Of a stretch of DNA of 64,000 nucleotides, positions 11,853 through 24,579 are shown in pieces (the stretch's first letter is position 1; every line of letters starts with the position of its first letter). Location of the stretch: assembly GCF_937616625.2 (NCBI RefSeq), contig NC_065576.1, positions 4,652,501 through 4,716,500 on the forward strand, read 5' to 3'. The notes below the pieces were generated by a model. That model ran no database searches and was not told the DNA's origin. It saw only the letters and a list, made by a program, of their open reading frames with translations. The stretch comes from Mercurialis annua. Its lineage: Eukaryota; Streptophyta; Magnoliopsida; Malpighiales; Euphorbiaceae. The translations under genes were made by a program, and so were the position numbers.

Positions 11853-12632
11853 AGAAAATTTAGCAAAATACCAAAAAAAAACTAAAAAAATTTTGTAAAA
11901 TTTAACTCATAAACTGAAAGTTTACAAACGTACCTAAAAAATTTAATTTTTTTTACTCCGCAGTTTCAAACAGTTGCAAACAGTTTCAAAAAACACAATT
12001 TGAAATCGTTTTATAAAACTCTTCGCATACAATTTAAATTAGAGTTTCAAACGGTTTCAAAAAAAAAATGGGAAAAGGGTCATCTATGCCCCTAAGGTTT
12101 GTCTACAAGATCAAATGAGCCCTTAACGTCCGGAAAGGTTCAAATATGCCCCCAACGTTTTAAAAAGTGAACAACAAAACCCTAATTGTGACTTATAAGT
12201 GAGACGTTGGGGGCATGGTTGTCAAAATTAGGGGCCTGGTTGTTCAATTTTTAAGACGTTAGGGGCATATTTGAACCTTTCCGAATGTTGAGGGCTTACT
12301 TGATCCTCGAGTCAAACGTTAGGGGCATAAATGACCCTTTTCCCAAAAAAAATTAACTGTTTTATAAACCGTTTCAAAAGCAGTTTATAATAGGGTTTCA
12401 AACGGTTTATAACGGTTATTAAAAAATAATTTGAAAACAGTTTCCAAAAACAGTTTCAAATAGAGTTTCAAACGGTTTCTAAAAATAGTTTCAAACAGTT
12501 TACAGAGTATTTTTACAAATTTTTAGAGTAAAAAAATAAATTTTTGGAAAAAAAGATAAAAAAATAATTTTTCAAAAACGGAGTATTTTTTACAAAAATT
12601 TTTAAAAAACAAAGCATTTTCTGCAATTTCCC
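11853..12632. mobile_element. MULE-type element hosting a nested MITE
   Basis: Flanked by a perfect 9-bp duplication, ttaaacaaa (11844-11852, 12633-12641). Ends are related in inverted orientation (AGAAAATTTAGCAAAAT against GGGAAATTGCAGAAAATGC). The core is a degenerate array of inverted and direct copies of 'gtttcaaacggtttcaaa'. It was later interrupted by the MITE at 12070-12344. Non-coding. Confidence 0.75.
12070..12344. mobile_element. MITE (GGGAAAAGGGTC family) nested in the 11853-12632 element
   Basis: Inverted termini GGGAAAAGGGTCATCTATGC and its complement. A perfect 9-bp duplication, aaaaaaaat, lies at 12061-12069 and 12345-12353. The phrase 'tatgcccc..acgtt' recurs in each arm. It is related in style to 37359-38473. 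Confidence 0.9.
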
Positions 12633-12641
12633 TTAAACAAA

Positions 12642-13641
12642 ATACCTACAAAACATCTAAATATTATTAAAAATATCCATTGACTAAAATTATTATAAAA
12701 ATACGGTTTGATCAAAAACATTTGCAAAAATATTGTTTTCATTTGTAAAAATACGGTTTATATTTACTAACGCTTTATGAAACATTTGTTTTACAATCGA
12801 TTTATTTAAAAAGTCAATTTTCTAGTTTGTATATTTAAAGTATAAAATATTAAATAAAATATTACTTATTTTACTATTAGTTTACTAACTCCAAGAAAAA
12901 AAATTCATGTTGCATTCTTTTTCTTTCTTTGTGTTTATCTTTACTTCTATTTTTTTGTTTGTGGAGGTATTACTATCTATCCCATGATGGCCGTGTTATA
13001 CAATTTTTTTCTCTTTGTTTATCCAATACTTCTTGGGTTTTGTGTGCTTGCCATTATTGATTTTTTAATTTTCGACAGTTAAATACCCATATCACCCTGT
13101 ATTACGTATTTTCTAACATGTTGCGGCAAACGGTGTCCTTTTTTTGCCTTTTTCGTCTTATTGCGTGTGTTTTATTGTTAATATATATTTTATTTTTTAC
13201 TTCATCTTTTAGTTTTCTCTGCTTGCTTTCTCTCCTTTTTTCCCTTATAGATAGGTCTCCTTCCTCTCATTTTTTTTCTTTATTTCTTTTAGCTTTTTGT
13301 CAAAGATTTGCCTGCAGTTGTTTTTTTTTAACATCGGCCCTTTCTTTCTTCAAAGTTCTCTTACATGAAATGGAAAAAAATGTTATGGCTGCAGGCTCGG
13401 CTAAGTGATGACGATGTCGTCGTCACAAGCTTTCCCTTGTTAGATCGCCCCTCGACGCCCTTCGTGTCTTTTTTGTCATGCTAAAATGGTAGGTGGTGGG
13501 TGGTAGTGTGGCTCTAAAAAGGCCCTTTTATAACCTTCTAGCCAAATTAGGCAATGCCCTAGCTAAATCTCAAAAGTTCCATTGAGTTTACAAAGCATCC
13601 AAGAGTATTTTTGTAAAGTTTGAGCCATTTTTCTTAATCAC
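12642..13641. other. Intergenic, no gene recognised
   Basis: AT-rich to pyrimidine-rich sequence. A 96-aa plus-strand ORF (13118-13408) is hydrophobic because of T-rich DNA and matches no family I know. The stretch near 13430-13560 is less AT-rich and may be old LINE sequence, but I cannot show it. Confidence 0.4.
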
Positions 13642-13854
13642 TCAGCATAAAGCCAAACGAGATTTAAAACACTCAGTTACATAAGCCCAAGATAATAAGA
13701 GAACACCCAAATACTTAATAAGAAAGGAGTCAATTTTACACCCAACTATATGAACAGCTACCATTACAACATTAATTTTCATAATAGAGTTTTTATGAAA
13801 ATTAATGGTCAACCCAAAAACTAGCTCAAAGCACCGAAGCATTGTTAGACTCAT
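13642..13854 (-). pseudogene. LINE (L1-type) reverse-transcriptase fragment
   Basis: The minus-strand translation carries the plant L1 RT pattern GLTINFHKNS followed by a KYLGVLL block, which in intact elements lies in the C-terminal part of the RT domain. About 70 codons remain, with no flanking RT blocks in frame. Unlike the insertions with clean duplications, its borders cannot be set. Confidence 0.7.
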
Positions 13855-14193
13855 TCGATCCGGCTAATTCTAATCATATTTTCGACTGCATGCGCATCAA
13901 AGAGACTCGATCCAGGTACAGCGAAACCATCAGGAAAGTAACATATATGATGCGAATAATAGGAGGAGAACACTATGTCCCAATAATACAAATGTTTGTA
14001 ATACAATTATTTTCTATGATAACCAATATGCAAATTACAAACACTAACTAATCTATAACCTTATAATCATTTAATACATTTTAAACTTTCAGTATTAAAT
14101 GAAATCGAAGGCAAAAGTTTGGTAATATAAAGGCTAGTTTACATTGATAAGCAGACAATAAACATCATAATAAGTACTTAAATCTTAAACTTG

Positions 14194-17100
14194 TCAAGAG
14201 AGAATTATGTTCATGATTGGACGTGCTTTGCACATAGCCTCTAATGGTTTAACTTTTGGCATAGTAATTCCTTTACCTTCTAACATGTCAATTTTTTCCT
14301 TACTCACTCTTTTCCATTCAAAGCATTGAATCAACGAACCCAAACCCAAACCCACCACTCTTTGAGCTAACCCAGCCCCTGGACATGACCTTCTACCCAA
14401 ACCATATGGCATCAGTCTATTTTCCAGGTCAGCTTCTCCACTATCAAATCTCTCAGGTTTGAAACTAGTAGCATCATCCCATAGTGTTGGATCTCTATGG
14501 ATAGCCCATGCATTAACCAATAGCATTGTGCCACGCGGTACGTCGTATCCTCCAACTTTGCAATCATCTGATGACATGTGGGGGACTAAGAGTGGAGCTG
14601 TTGGATAGAGCCTTAGGGTTTCAGAAATGATGTTTTGAAGATAAGGTAATTTAGGAAGATGAGATTCATCTAGTAAGCATTCTTTCCCAACATATTTATC
14701 TATTTCATCTCTAGCCTTTTTTAATATGGTTGGATGGTTTAGCAGGTTTGACATTGCCCACTCCATTGTTACTGCTGTTGTATCAGTTCCTGCAAATATT
14801 ATGATCTGTATACAAGAAGATAGTAACTACAATTAGGTATCAAGAGGACTTTGAGAATTCTTCTTTCTAATTAAAGAAAATTAAAATCCTTTTAGTACAT
14901 AGTAGATAAAAGGTTAAACTTTCAAAAAATACCAAATTTTTGCGATTTTTGTCAAATATGAACAAACTTTTTAAAATTTGCAAACATAATTCATTTTGGC
15001 AAATTATGTTCTTTTTATAGTCAAATTCGAATCAAACCGATTTTATTGTCAACATGACAACCACGTATATAAGATTATATAAGATTTAGTCTAAATAATA
15101 TATTAAACTTTTACGTGTTGTGTTATAGTAAAAGGTTTAATAACAAGAAAAAATCAAATCGATTTAAAAATGACTACAAAATATGAAAAACAGGTTATAT
15201 TTACAATTTTAAAAGATTTGGTCACAATTGGAAAAAAATCGCAAGAGTTTAGTATTTTTTAAAAATTTGGCCTAGATAAAACTATTAATATCTATTGTCC
15301 TTTTTCTTTGTTTGCTAAGGGTGTACGCATCAAACTTTAAAGCATTACAAATTGGTTATTGTACTATGCATTTAGTAATTCCGGCATATTCCTAATAGAA
15401 TCTGATTAATTTATGTTTATGTGGCAACTTGTTTTTGCTTAATTTTTTTTTTTCATCTTCATATTTGTCACATAAACAAATAAGAGACATTTCAAACTTC
15501 TCTACCATATGACTTTTTTCATTTTCTGAAATTTAAAATTTAAGAGTGAAATTCAGTTGTTGTATATGTATAAATTGTCTAGATTTTTAAAAACTCGCCG
15601 GAATCATTAAAAGTATTGTACGGTAATTAATTTATAATATTTTAAAACCTCTATTATAGCTAGCCTAAAGTCAGTAAACCTTTAAAACCTCTATAGCTAG
15701 CCTAAAGTCAAAGCTGATGAATCAGCAAAAATTTGACGGAAACATTTTCATCTGATCGGCTAGAAGTAATTGCAGCAAAGCAGGATTATAAATTAATTAA
15801 TTAGCTGGCGAAAAGAAGGCATGACATAAACGTTTAAAAACTCATTTCACATATTGAGTCCTTGTGAATGCAGAAAATTCTCACTGGAAGACTCACTCAC
15901 CATGCCAGATGCGCGACGCGGGTCGGATCCGGATTAGTCAAGGCAAAGCCTTGAAAACCGGATGGGCTTACCAAAAAAAAAAAAAACTCATCTCACATAT
16001 AAATTACAAATTAGGGTTTGCCATCATCTCTAATACACATCTGCTCATTTAATGTTTACGTGGGAATAAATTCAAGAAGTTGATGACGTTGAGGTTATTT
16101 TTCATCTAAAAAAAGCCTAATTATTTAAAACTGATCCACATTAATTTTTTTTTATACTCTGATGTACGAAAAAAATTAATCTTATTTTTAAAAAAAATTA
16201 TATTTCAATTCAAAAAAATCTTTATTTTTACCCATATTCTAATTAGCTGTTAATATTATTAATTATACAAAAATATTTTTTAAAAAATAAAATAAAAAAT
16301 AATAATAATTTTTTTTATTTAAAGTTATATTAATTATCAATAATTTTTTATAATTAAAGACCGTAAAAAAATATACAAAAAAGTGAAAAAATTAATTTCG
16401 AGGACGCAGTAGAAGGAGCAGCTTGCTCCTTCTCATCGGAGAAGTAACTGCTGCTCCTTCTCCGATCTGAGAAGGCGCAGCAGCAGCTCCTTCGTTGTGG
16501 CGGAGTGGATTGTCGGAAATAATTTATTAATTTTTTTAAAAAAAATAAAATTAATTAATTACTGGATTTATTTGAACATTTTTAAAGTTGGAAGACTTGT
16601 TTATATTTTTCAAATAAAAAAATATAATATAACCCTTATATTTAGTTGTTTTGAATGTTTTCATTCTTAAATTAATTAAATCGTCAATTATATCTTTGCC
16701 TGGGATAAAGGTGAAACCTAAAAACCCAAAAAGGGGTACAACTATTTTTTTTTTATATCAGGGTATAAATGAAAAACAAAATCATCGTGGTTGGTTTTTA
16801 AATAATTAGGCCCCTAAAAAATTATTAAGAGTTTGTTTGATTTAAATGAATTTCATAATTTTTGTGAAATTCGATCGAAATTAATATTCATTTAGAAATA
16901 CAATATTAATTTTATTTGAAATTAACTTTATATTTAAAATTTCAAAAACCAAACATAAAAATTTATTTTCAAATAATTTTTAAATAAAATTCATTTTGAA
17001 ATTAAATAATATGAAATAAATTATACACTAAAATTGATCCAAATAGGTTCTAAAACCCAATTTGAATAGCTATAGTTTTAAATTTGAATTTAGATTTGAG

Positions 17101-19673
17101 GTGAATGATTTGTTTGGATTATAAAATTTAATAAATTTGGGTTTGACTAAAATCCAAGCCAATTTTTATACAATCAAATTTACAGCATTTCTACAGTCTA
17201 TATTTTCAGTTGTTTTTTTTCTTATGAGTACCTCATTATATATACTGTTTTAAAATTTATCCGGTTCAATTAGTTGTATCAAAAATCAATATATGACCTG
17301 GCTCTAGAAAAAAAATTAAAAATTTCAATAATTTTAATTTTGACCGGTCTGATCAAAATTTCAATAATTATATCAATATTTGACATATGTTTAAATTTTA
17401 ATATAAACCGAACCAAAATAACAAATCTAAAAACTAATTGAAGCAAATAATTTGATTTGGTTTAAAAAATTAAATGTCGAGAACTTTCATTCATTTCATA
17501 CAAAAAAAAATAATAATTCGAATTTGGTTTTTAAATATACAAAAAAGATTGCTTCATTTTGGTTCAATTTGATATATACGTAATTAGTTTTTTTGTTTGA
17601 ATCGAAAAAATTGACTGAGCTAACGAGATCGTCTTGATTTGAAAGATTAACTTTTTGAAAAATAAAAAATTTGGTTTGGTTCGATTTTGAAAAAATTGAA
17701 AATTTCTGATGGGGTTTGATTTGAATTAATAAAAAAATTGTTTTTTCTAACATAATACAATTTTAGTCAAGTTCTAATGTAAAACGAATTGAAAATAGCC
17801 GGATAAAAAAACTAACCTAATCGATTGATTCAGTTTGGTTAAAAAATTTAATTCTTTAAAATTTTAATTCTTTTCAATTTTGAAAGAAATAAAAAAATCA
17901 ATTCAATTGGATTCAATTCTAAAAAAATATAAATACTTGGTACGCTTCATGGTAATTATATTTAAAATCTGTTATATAAAACAAAATGAAAATTTTTAAT
18001 TTATATTTTGAATTAATTTTTAATTAAATTTTATAAAAGATTTCTGATTTCTTTCAGTTGTCCAAATAATAAATTTCAAATTCATGATTTAAACTAATGA
18101 CGTCAATTTTTAAAATTATTTTTGTACAATATTTTTCAACAGCAAAATTAATTTTGTTGTAATTTTGTTTTTTATAATTGGAGGAAAGAGAGAGCTTGTG
18201 AGAGAAATTGAACTCACAACCTAATAAAATGTTACCCAACATTCATTTTGTTTGAATTGTAACTCATTGGTAATATTTACCATTAAAATATTTTTTGTAG
18301 CAATTAAGGATATTTTGGTACCTATTTTCTTTTTACAAGAATATAAATAAAATTACATAAAATTTAAATAAAGTGGTGGATATTAAATACCTTGGATTAG
18401 TAGGTTAGTCTATAGTTATAGAAAGGTCACTATATATCATTTTGTTACAAAAATATTACTGAACTTAGCATTTGGATTATAACGGGAGGTTACCCGTATA
18501 AAATTTACCGTTTTCATACTTCAAACACACTATTTTTGCTTACGTGGAAAGCCGTAATTCCCAGAAGATTATAACCCACTGACCTTTTTGTAATTCACGA
18601 TAAATTTAGTAACTATTTTATATTAAAATTTAACTGAATCCGCCGCAATAACCTCCACTTATAACAAAAGATATATCTCAGTGACCATTTTATAACAAAA
18701 TGAAACATAGTGATTTTTCTGTAAGTACCGATAACCCAGTGAGTTAGAATGTTTAATATCAGTAAAGTGGTAGAGTACGTGAACTAACCTGAATCAGCCC
18801 TTTAAGAATCTCATCAGTATAATACTCAGGTTCTGTTTCTTGCAAAGAAAGAAGATGATCAATCATTGTATTCATACTCTCTAAATTCACCTTCTTCCTT
18901 CTATGTTCATCAAGCAGTCCTTGAAAGAAGTCATCATTCCTTTTAGCAAATCTAATCAAAGTCCTTTTGAACTTACCACCATCCAACCAATTCAAAATTG
19001 GCAAAAAATCTCCTGGATTTGTTACTCCTCCATACGACGCAGTTTCCTTTAATATCTGCCGAAACTGCTCGGCCTCTTCTTTGTCACTCACGTCGTCTCC
19101 GTAATATCTCTTCCCTGCAATCATTCTTATAATTATGTTAAATGTTAGCTCTTGAAACTTTGATTTCAGCTCTACTTTGGAAAAATGTTGGAGCGAGTTA
19201 CGAGTTAGGTTGACCATTAGTCTCTTGATTTCGTCTTTTCGCATGCTTTCGAATTTATTAAGACGATGGGTGGAGAAAAGTTCTATAGCGCTAATGCGAC
19301 GAAGGTTGCGCCAGTGGTCGCCGAAGGGTGCATGGATTATTGTAGTATAGTTATAAGATATGTATTTGCCAAAAAGGAACCTCGGACGATTAGCGAAAAT
19401 GATGTCGTTTCTTGTGAAGCATTCTTCTGCTGCGGAGGATGACGAAACTACTACTACGGAAAGAGAACCTAAGCGGAGGAAGATGATCGGGCCGTGTTTA
19501 TGGAAAAGGTGGTAGAGAGTTCTATGCATTGGAGGTTTTAGGAGATGGAGATGGCCGATGACGGGGAAGGCAAAAGGGCTAGGAGGAAGGTTTATACGGC
19601 GTAATTTTGATTGGTAAAAGTTTAAAGCTAGAAAGAGTAGAAGAACTAGAATAGAAAGGAAAACGTACAACAT
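14194..19673 (-). CDS. CYP81: Cytochrome P450, CYP81 family (CYP81-B), intact
   Basis: Predicted 498-aa haem-thiolate monooxygenase, anchored in the ER membrane and dependent on P450 reductase. CYP81 enzymes act in plant specialised metabolism (for example isoflavone, lignan or glucosinolate hydroxylation); the substrate here cannot be read. Exons: 19673-18789 and 14805-14194, phase-0 GT-AG intron of 3983 bp at the usual CYP81 position. Visible in order: N-terminal hydrophobic anchor (1-20), proline hinge [16 protein letters not shown] (30-45), C-helix W121-RNLRR, I-helix AGTDTT (300-305), ETLR (357-360), PERF (412-415), and haem loop GLGRRSCPG with ligand Cys436. The length is normal for the family and I see no frame break. 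The intron is swollen by three insertions (MITE, SINE, 699-bp element). The start is the first ATG after a TATTTAAA box (19730-19737). Its tandem partner CYP81-A is dead. Confidence 0.93.
14912..15272. mobile_element. MITE in the CYP81-B intron, 361 bp
   Basis: Inverted arms (GGTTAAACTTTCAAAAAATAC against the complement of ..gtattttttaaaaatttggcc). A perfect 9-bp duplication, tagataaaa, lies at 14903-14911 and 15273-15281. The CYP81-A intron near 1550 has the single, unoccupied site. Non-coding. Confidence 0.92.
15855..15986 (+). mobile_element. SINE in the CYP81-B intron
   Basis: A 132-bp poly(A)-tailed sequence. Its 3' half (gggtcggatccggattagtc ... ccggatgggcttacc, then A14) matches the style of plant tRNA-derived SINEs. 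Flanking repeat ctcat(t/c)tcacatat lies at 15841-15854 and 15987-16000. It is absent from the CYP81-A intron. A clear tRNA-like A/B box is not resolved, so it may be 5'-truncated. Confidence 0.8.
16115..16813. mobile_element. Non-autonomous TIR element with GC-rich hairpin core, 699 bp
   Basis: Inverted ends GCCTAATTATTTAAAA. Flanks ctaaaaaaa (16106-16114) and ctaaaaaat (16814-16822) form a 9-bp duplication with one mismatch. Absent from the matching place in copy A (about 2275). The core at 16400-16510 is strongly palindromic, with repeated aaggagcagc/gctgctcctt and gagaag/cttctc units. Confidence 0.8.
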
Positions 19674-21340
19674 TTTCTTGATTATTATTGATTTATTGGT
19701 GATGGAGTGAATGGATGAGGAATATAGAGTTTAAATAGATATAGAGTTTAAAATTATTTTTAAAATTTTATTCAATTTCTACCACAAGTGCTCTTCTCCC
19801 TTATAAAAATAATTATTAATTAAAATGTCAATATAATTGTAATAAAATTTTGATACTAATTAATAACTTTACAAGTTTAAATTGTTCATCGATTATTATA
19901 TAATATCTGCTCCTAGATATATAACTCAAAATCAAGATCTTTGATATTTACATAATGATTTACTTTTTTTAAATCATCCACATATATAAAATGCACAAAT
20001 GAATGTATTGTTTATCTATTAAAGTTATTCATAAATTCATGAAATCTACGTGATTTTTTAATTTAATCATGAACTTTAAAAATATCAATAATTAATGGCG
20101 ATAGGAGTGTTTATCTCATACAACCATTATGTCATATTATTTTTAAAAAAGCCAATAGTTAATTTTTAATTATTTTTTTATTATAAATTATTTTATATAG
20201 CTAACGCATTATTGGTTTGTTGCACGAATGACATAGCGCAACGGATGTATGTATAATTTTCCCCCGTTAAATGCTCAGTTAACAAATCTAATGTGGCGCT
20301 CCTTTTCTATGACTAAATGTCTATGTGCCATCAAATTAAGAACTTATGTGATATATGATTCTAACTTAATAAAAGAATAATAAAAAGAGTTATCTTGTTT
20401 TAGGGTTTTTTTTGTTATTATAGGCTTAATCCAGTTTCAGATTTTTGTACTTTATACTTTTTCTTTACTTAGTATCCGGTCTATTTTATTTTTTTAGTTA
20501 GTTTTATACTTTTTATTTTTTTGTTTATTTAATCCCTTTATAATTAAATTTTAAAGTTATTTAGTCCTTTAAGAATAGATTAGGGACGAAATAAAACAAA
20601 AAATGAAAGTTTGAAAAAAATTGAATAGATAATTCTTTTTAATTTATACATGGACTAAGTAAAAAAATCAGAAGTATAAGGACTAAGAAAATAAAAAGAA
20701 AAAAATAAAGGAAAGTGTACTCCTTAATTTTATTTTTTTGATGAATACTCCTTGATTTTTAGTAAAGGCGGATTTTGCCAATAACCTTTTTTTTCAAAAA
20801 AGTCAAAGAACTAAAAAAAAAAATATAAAGGGATCAAATAATAAAAAAATTAAAAATACAGAAACCTAAGGATAGGTTATGCCTTTATGTTTTATATAAG
20901 GGAATTTTTTAGTTAAAATAAACCATTTAAATAACATTTATTTATAAAATTGGGACGTAAATGGTTGAATGGTACTGATGTTGATAATCATAATCTTTGA
21001 ATATATTAAATTTATTATTTTTTCTATTCTATTTTATTTCACTTTTTTACTTTTACATATACTAGTGTCGCTTTACGTGTTTCACACGTGACTCGCAGTG
21101 TGACTCGTTAAACAATGATAATTATATATACTATAAATTAGGGTAATTAAATTTATATTTAATTAAAAATTATTTTTACAATTTATAAATTGTATTTAAG
21201 TATAAAATATCAAATATTAATTAGAATAGTAGTTTATTGGTAGTAGTTTATCTTAATTAGAATTATAAATAATTAATATTTAATATAGTTAATTTTAATT
21301 AATATTCTATATAATGTTTTTAAAATAGTAGTATAAGTAG
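19674..21340. other. CYP81-B upstream region, no other gene
   Basis: AT-rich sequence homologous to the copy A upstream region. It contains the unoccupied target sites of copy A's MITEs (about 19945, 20300, 20424), retrocopy (about 20450) and Helitron (20936/20937). The likely TATA element of CYP81-B (TATTTAAA on the minus strand) is at 19730-19737. Confidence 0.8.
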
Positions 21341-21350
21341 TTTATTTTAA

Positions 21351-21638
21351 GGTTAATTGCAAATGCATACACGAATTTTACCCTAATTTGCAATTACAAC
21401 ATAAACTTTGAAACTTGGCAATGTCAGTAACCAACTTTCATTTTTTGGCAAATTGATACACCGACCAATCACGCAATGACACGTGACAGTATCTTACAAT
21501 GTCCACGTTAGTATTTTTCGTGTATGGTGTATCGATTTGCCAAAAGTGTAAAGTTGGTTACTAACATTGCCAAGTTTTAAAGTTTATGTTTTAATTGCAA
21601 ATTAGGGTAATGTTCGTGTATGAATTTGCAATTAACCC
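21351..21638. mobile_element. MITE, 288 bp
   Basis: Long inverted arms starting (G)GGTTAATTGCAAAT. The flanking repeat tttattttaa lies at 21341-21350 and 21639-21648 (9-10 bp depending on the terminal base). Copy A near 11350 is unoccupied. Same general design as 59355-59672. Confidence 0.9.
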
Positions 21639-21870
21639 TTTATTTTAATTAGAACTCTAACTCTAATAATGATCTCAATAGTATTTTAATTAATAATTAT
21701 ATTTTAAAAATTATTAATAAAATTAATATAAATATGCATGTCTCTTTTCCTATCCGTATTTTTATTTATAGTATAGATTAGGAATATATACCAAAAATAT
21801 TATAAAAACATTTTTTTATCTCATTTTTATTTTGAAAATATAATACAAACACCATTAACTTTACTCATTA

Positions 21871-21874
<4 letters not shown>

Positions 21875-21917
<43 letters not shown>
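21875..21917. repeat. (AT)n microsatellite
   Basis: An uninterrupted AT dinucleotide run. A similar run lies at 34111-34150, downstream of GH3-B. Confidence 0.95.
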
Positions 21918-21920
<3 letters not shown>

Positions 21921-22264
21921 TTTATTAATATAAAAGTTAAAAAGAAAATACGTGATATAATACAACAGTAATATAATGGGACATAGAAGTATTTATTAGC
22001 TTTTATATCATACCTAACTACCCCGAAGAAATTAAAGTATATAGCCATTGACCAGTTAATATGGTCTTGAGGTCTATCGATTTTTTTTTAAAAGTCTATG
22101 GGCATTAAGTCATTAACGAGTTGACTGGCTGGTTTTTGTTTTAAATAAATGTCCTTGTAGGGCTGGGTTATTTAAAATAAATATCCTTATAGGACCGGAT
22201 TTTTTTTTTGAAATAGAATTTTTAAACAAAAGAGAAAATGACATTATTTATGTCATTTTCTAAA

Positions 22265-22705
22265 GGCTTAATGCCTTCAAAAGACCCTGACCTTTCATCC
22301 CTTTTTTTGACGTTGAAAAATTGTACCCTGAAGCATTTTTTCATATCCTGAAGCATTTTTTCATATCCCCTTTCTTATCCTGACATTGAAAAATTGTCAA
22401 TTTTATCCCAGTTTACATTTTTTTCATTTCAATTGTACCCTAAAGTATAAAATTGACCTTTATTTATCTGACAAAAGTTCAATAATCTTTTTTAAAAATA
22501 GTCAATTTAATAATAAAAAGTTAATCTAATGCAAAAAGGGCCAATTAAAAGAATTTTTGCCAAATAAAAAAAAAGGTCGATTTTATGTTTTAGGATACAA
22601 TTGAAATGAAAAAAATGCAAAATAGGGTAAAATTGACAGATTTGCAACGTCAGGATAGAATTGAAAAGGGGATGAAAGGTCAGAGGTTTTTTAAGACATT
22701 AAGCC
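22265..22705. mobile_element. MITE, 441 bp
   Basis: Inverted arms starting GGCTTAATGCCTTC. A perfect 9-bp duplication, ttttctaaa, lies at 22256-22264 and 22706-22714. Its arms share the 'gacctttcatccc' phrase, and the termini resemble the GGCTTAAT ends of 5940-6316 and 6689-7037. Confidence 0.92.
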
Positions 22706-22814
22706 TTTTCTAAATTACTTACAAATATACTCTACTAACTTTTGGGATTATTTTCCAAATACCTGTTTGGATAAAGTATTTACATCATTTTGGCCCATCT
22801 TTTCCTCTTTGTCA

Positions 22815-24115
22815 CGGCCCGAAATCTCGGGCCGAGACCGGCGCTAGGGAATGGGAGTGGTAGCTCCGAAACCCGTAGCAAGCCTGAATTTCACTATAAA
22901 TTTTTCGCGTTTTAAAAACATTATATGAGTTATAATACTGTTTTCAGAAAAACTGGCAATATAACATCTGAAAACAGAGCAACGCCACCTGTAACAAGTA
23001 TCACAAACCATCCTGTAACAAACATAATGACATCATGATACACAAACACAGTATCAATGATATCCGATAAACCATTTAGTTAAACAACTACTACACAGTA
23101 ACCGTAAATAATATACCAACAGTAGTATTTACAAGATCAGAGTTTGTACAGCAAAACCAGACTACTAAACTACTAGATTACTGCGGCGCTAGAAGATTTA
23201 CTTATTGAATGCAAGTTATTGATTACTCTCCATTATCTTATGATATATTGTTCTTCATATTCAGTTGAGGTAACTTTCCTTTACTTTATAATGTTTAGTT
23301 TAATATCTATTATTTGTGTTGAGAACTTAGCCATGTGTGGCTAAACTCCTTGTTGGGGGGTTGGTATGATAGCCTAGGGTTGTATGATTGGTTGGTTTCT
23401 TGTGTTTTTTACTCATGTTCCAATCCTATTGTTTATTTCTTGCTTAAGATTAGCTACCCTAATCATATTTAAAGTGTGATTAATGCACAGAGAGGTGGTT
23501 GATTAGATTGACTAATAGGATTGAAAACCTAGGTAAGAGCACCACGAGAGTGAGTTTGAACCTAGGTAGCTTAGAGTTGATTGATTAATTATTAGTTGAT
23601 TAGCTAGTTGTGCCTTGTAACACGAGAGTGAGCTTGGTATTGATTAGGTGATTAAGTAGCGGTTTTGTTGTTCTTTGTGGCTCAAGAGAGCGGGAATGAC
23701 ACATTAGACTTCACTCGGCCCTTGAAATACTTCCAATGACCAACCATGAATCCATGATCTAGGTGTGATTACCAATCCCTTGACGTTTACTTTTATTGAT
23801 TTAAACAGTTGTTAATTAGTTGTTAAATTAGTTGTTAATTGCAATTTAGCATTTAGTTGAATTCTTAGTCGGTTAATTGATACTTGAAACATATCCCTTT
23901 TCGTTGCTTTCCGAATTGAATTTCACAATCGATCTCACACACTTTAAACCTCTAATCCTTGTGGGTTCGACCTCGACTTGTCGAGTACTACGAGTTGGTA
24001 AGTAAAATTATCAACACTAAACGAATTGAAAATCAAGGTCATATTTCATTCACTTTAAACCTCTCATCTCTGTGGGTTCAACCTCGACTTATCGAGTATT
24101 ACAAGTTGGCATTTT
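22815..24115 (+). mobile_element. Degraded LTR-retrotransposon-like sequence
   Basis: A GC-richer stretch. It opens with a perfect hairpin, CGGCCCGAaatcTCGGGCCG, of the kind seen in plant gypsy LTRs. Later it holds 'gtggctaaactccttgttgggg' and a twice-repeated block 'ctttaaacctct..tgtgggttc(g/a)acctcgactt' (23942-24000 and 24052-24110). No ORF, PBS or terminal pairing can be shown, so the class is a judgement from sequence style. Confidence 0.4.
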
Positions 24116-24129
24116 TGCAAACAAGTTTT

Positions 24130-24430
24130 TGGCATGATTTTCGGAAGAGAAGGGGGAAGCCTATTCGCAAGAATCTTTGAGAGCATTTTGAAAATTCCAT
24201 TAATAAGACTAATGGGTCGATAATATTTTATGTCCCTAACTCCTTTCAATTTCGGAATAAGGATCAAGAAAGTCGTGTTCAACCCCGATGAAAAATTACT
24301 CGACTTGTAAAAATCATTAAGCAGCCGAAATATATCATCCTTCATAATGTGCCATGCTCGTTATTAGAAGAACATATTAAAACCATCCGGCCCTGAGACT
24401 TTGTTATCATTACTATGCATAACAACTGAA
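24130..24430 (-). pseudogene. LINE reverse-transcriptase fragment
   Basis: The minus-strand translation gives SGPDGFNM, then two stops, then LILIPK and YRPISLINGIFKMLSKILANRL, the consecutive N-terminal RT blocks of plant L1 elements. About 100 codons remain with stops. No other LINE domain is adjacent. Confidence 0.85.
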
Positions 24431-24449
24431 GAAAGTTCATCCACAAAAA

Positions 24450-24579
24450 TGGTAAAAAAAATGCAATTTGGATATTATTGCGATAAAAAATGTAATTTGG
24501 ATATTATTATAAAAGTTAAAAGGTTTGGATATAATTGTAATAAGTCGTAAAGATTTGGTTTTTTTTTCCATTAGGCCTT
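24450..24579. mobile_element. One-ended MITE fragment (relative of 6689-7037)
   Basis: Shares the right-arm phrases of 6689-7037: atgcaattt, aaggtttgga, taataagtcgtaaagattt and a terminal (t)aggcc. The opposite arm is missing. Confidence 0.6.

Larger units (their letters stand above)
14015..22260. repeat. Tandem duplication, copy B (intact CYP81 unit)
   Basis: Homologous to 664-11843 over the gene, intron, promoter and the upstream arm to about 22230. Insertions private to this copy are a MITE at 14912-15272, a SINE at 15855-15986, a 699-bp element at 16115-16813 and a MITE at 21351-21638; a further MITE lies just beyond its end at 22265-22705. The tract 13856-14014 just before it holds no recognisable gene. 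Confidence 0.85.

Noticed and set aside
13118..13408. 96-aa hydrophobic ORF
   Set aside because: Composition explained by T-rich DNA; no neighbours, no promoter and no recognisable domain.
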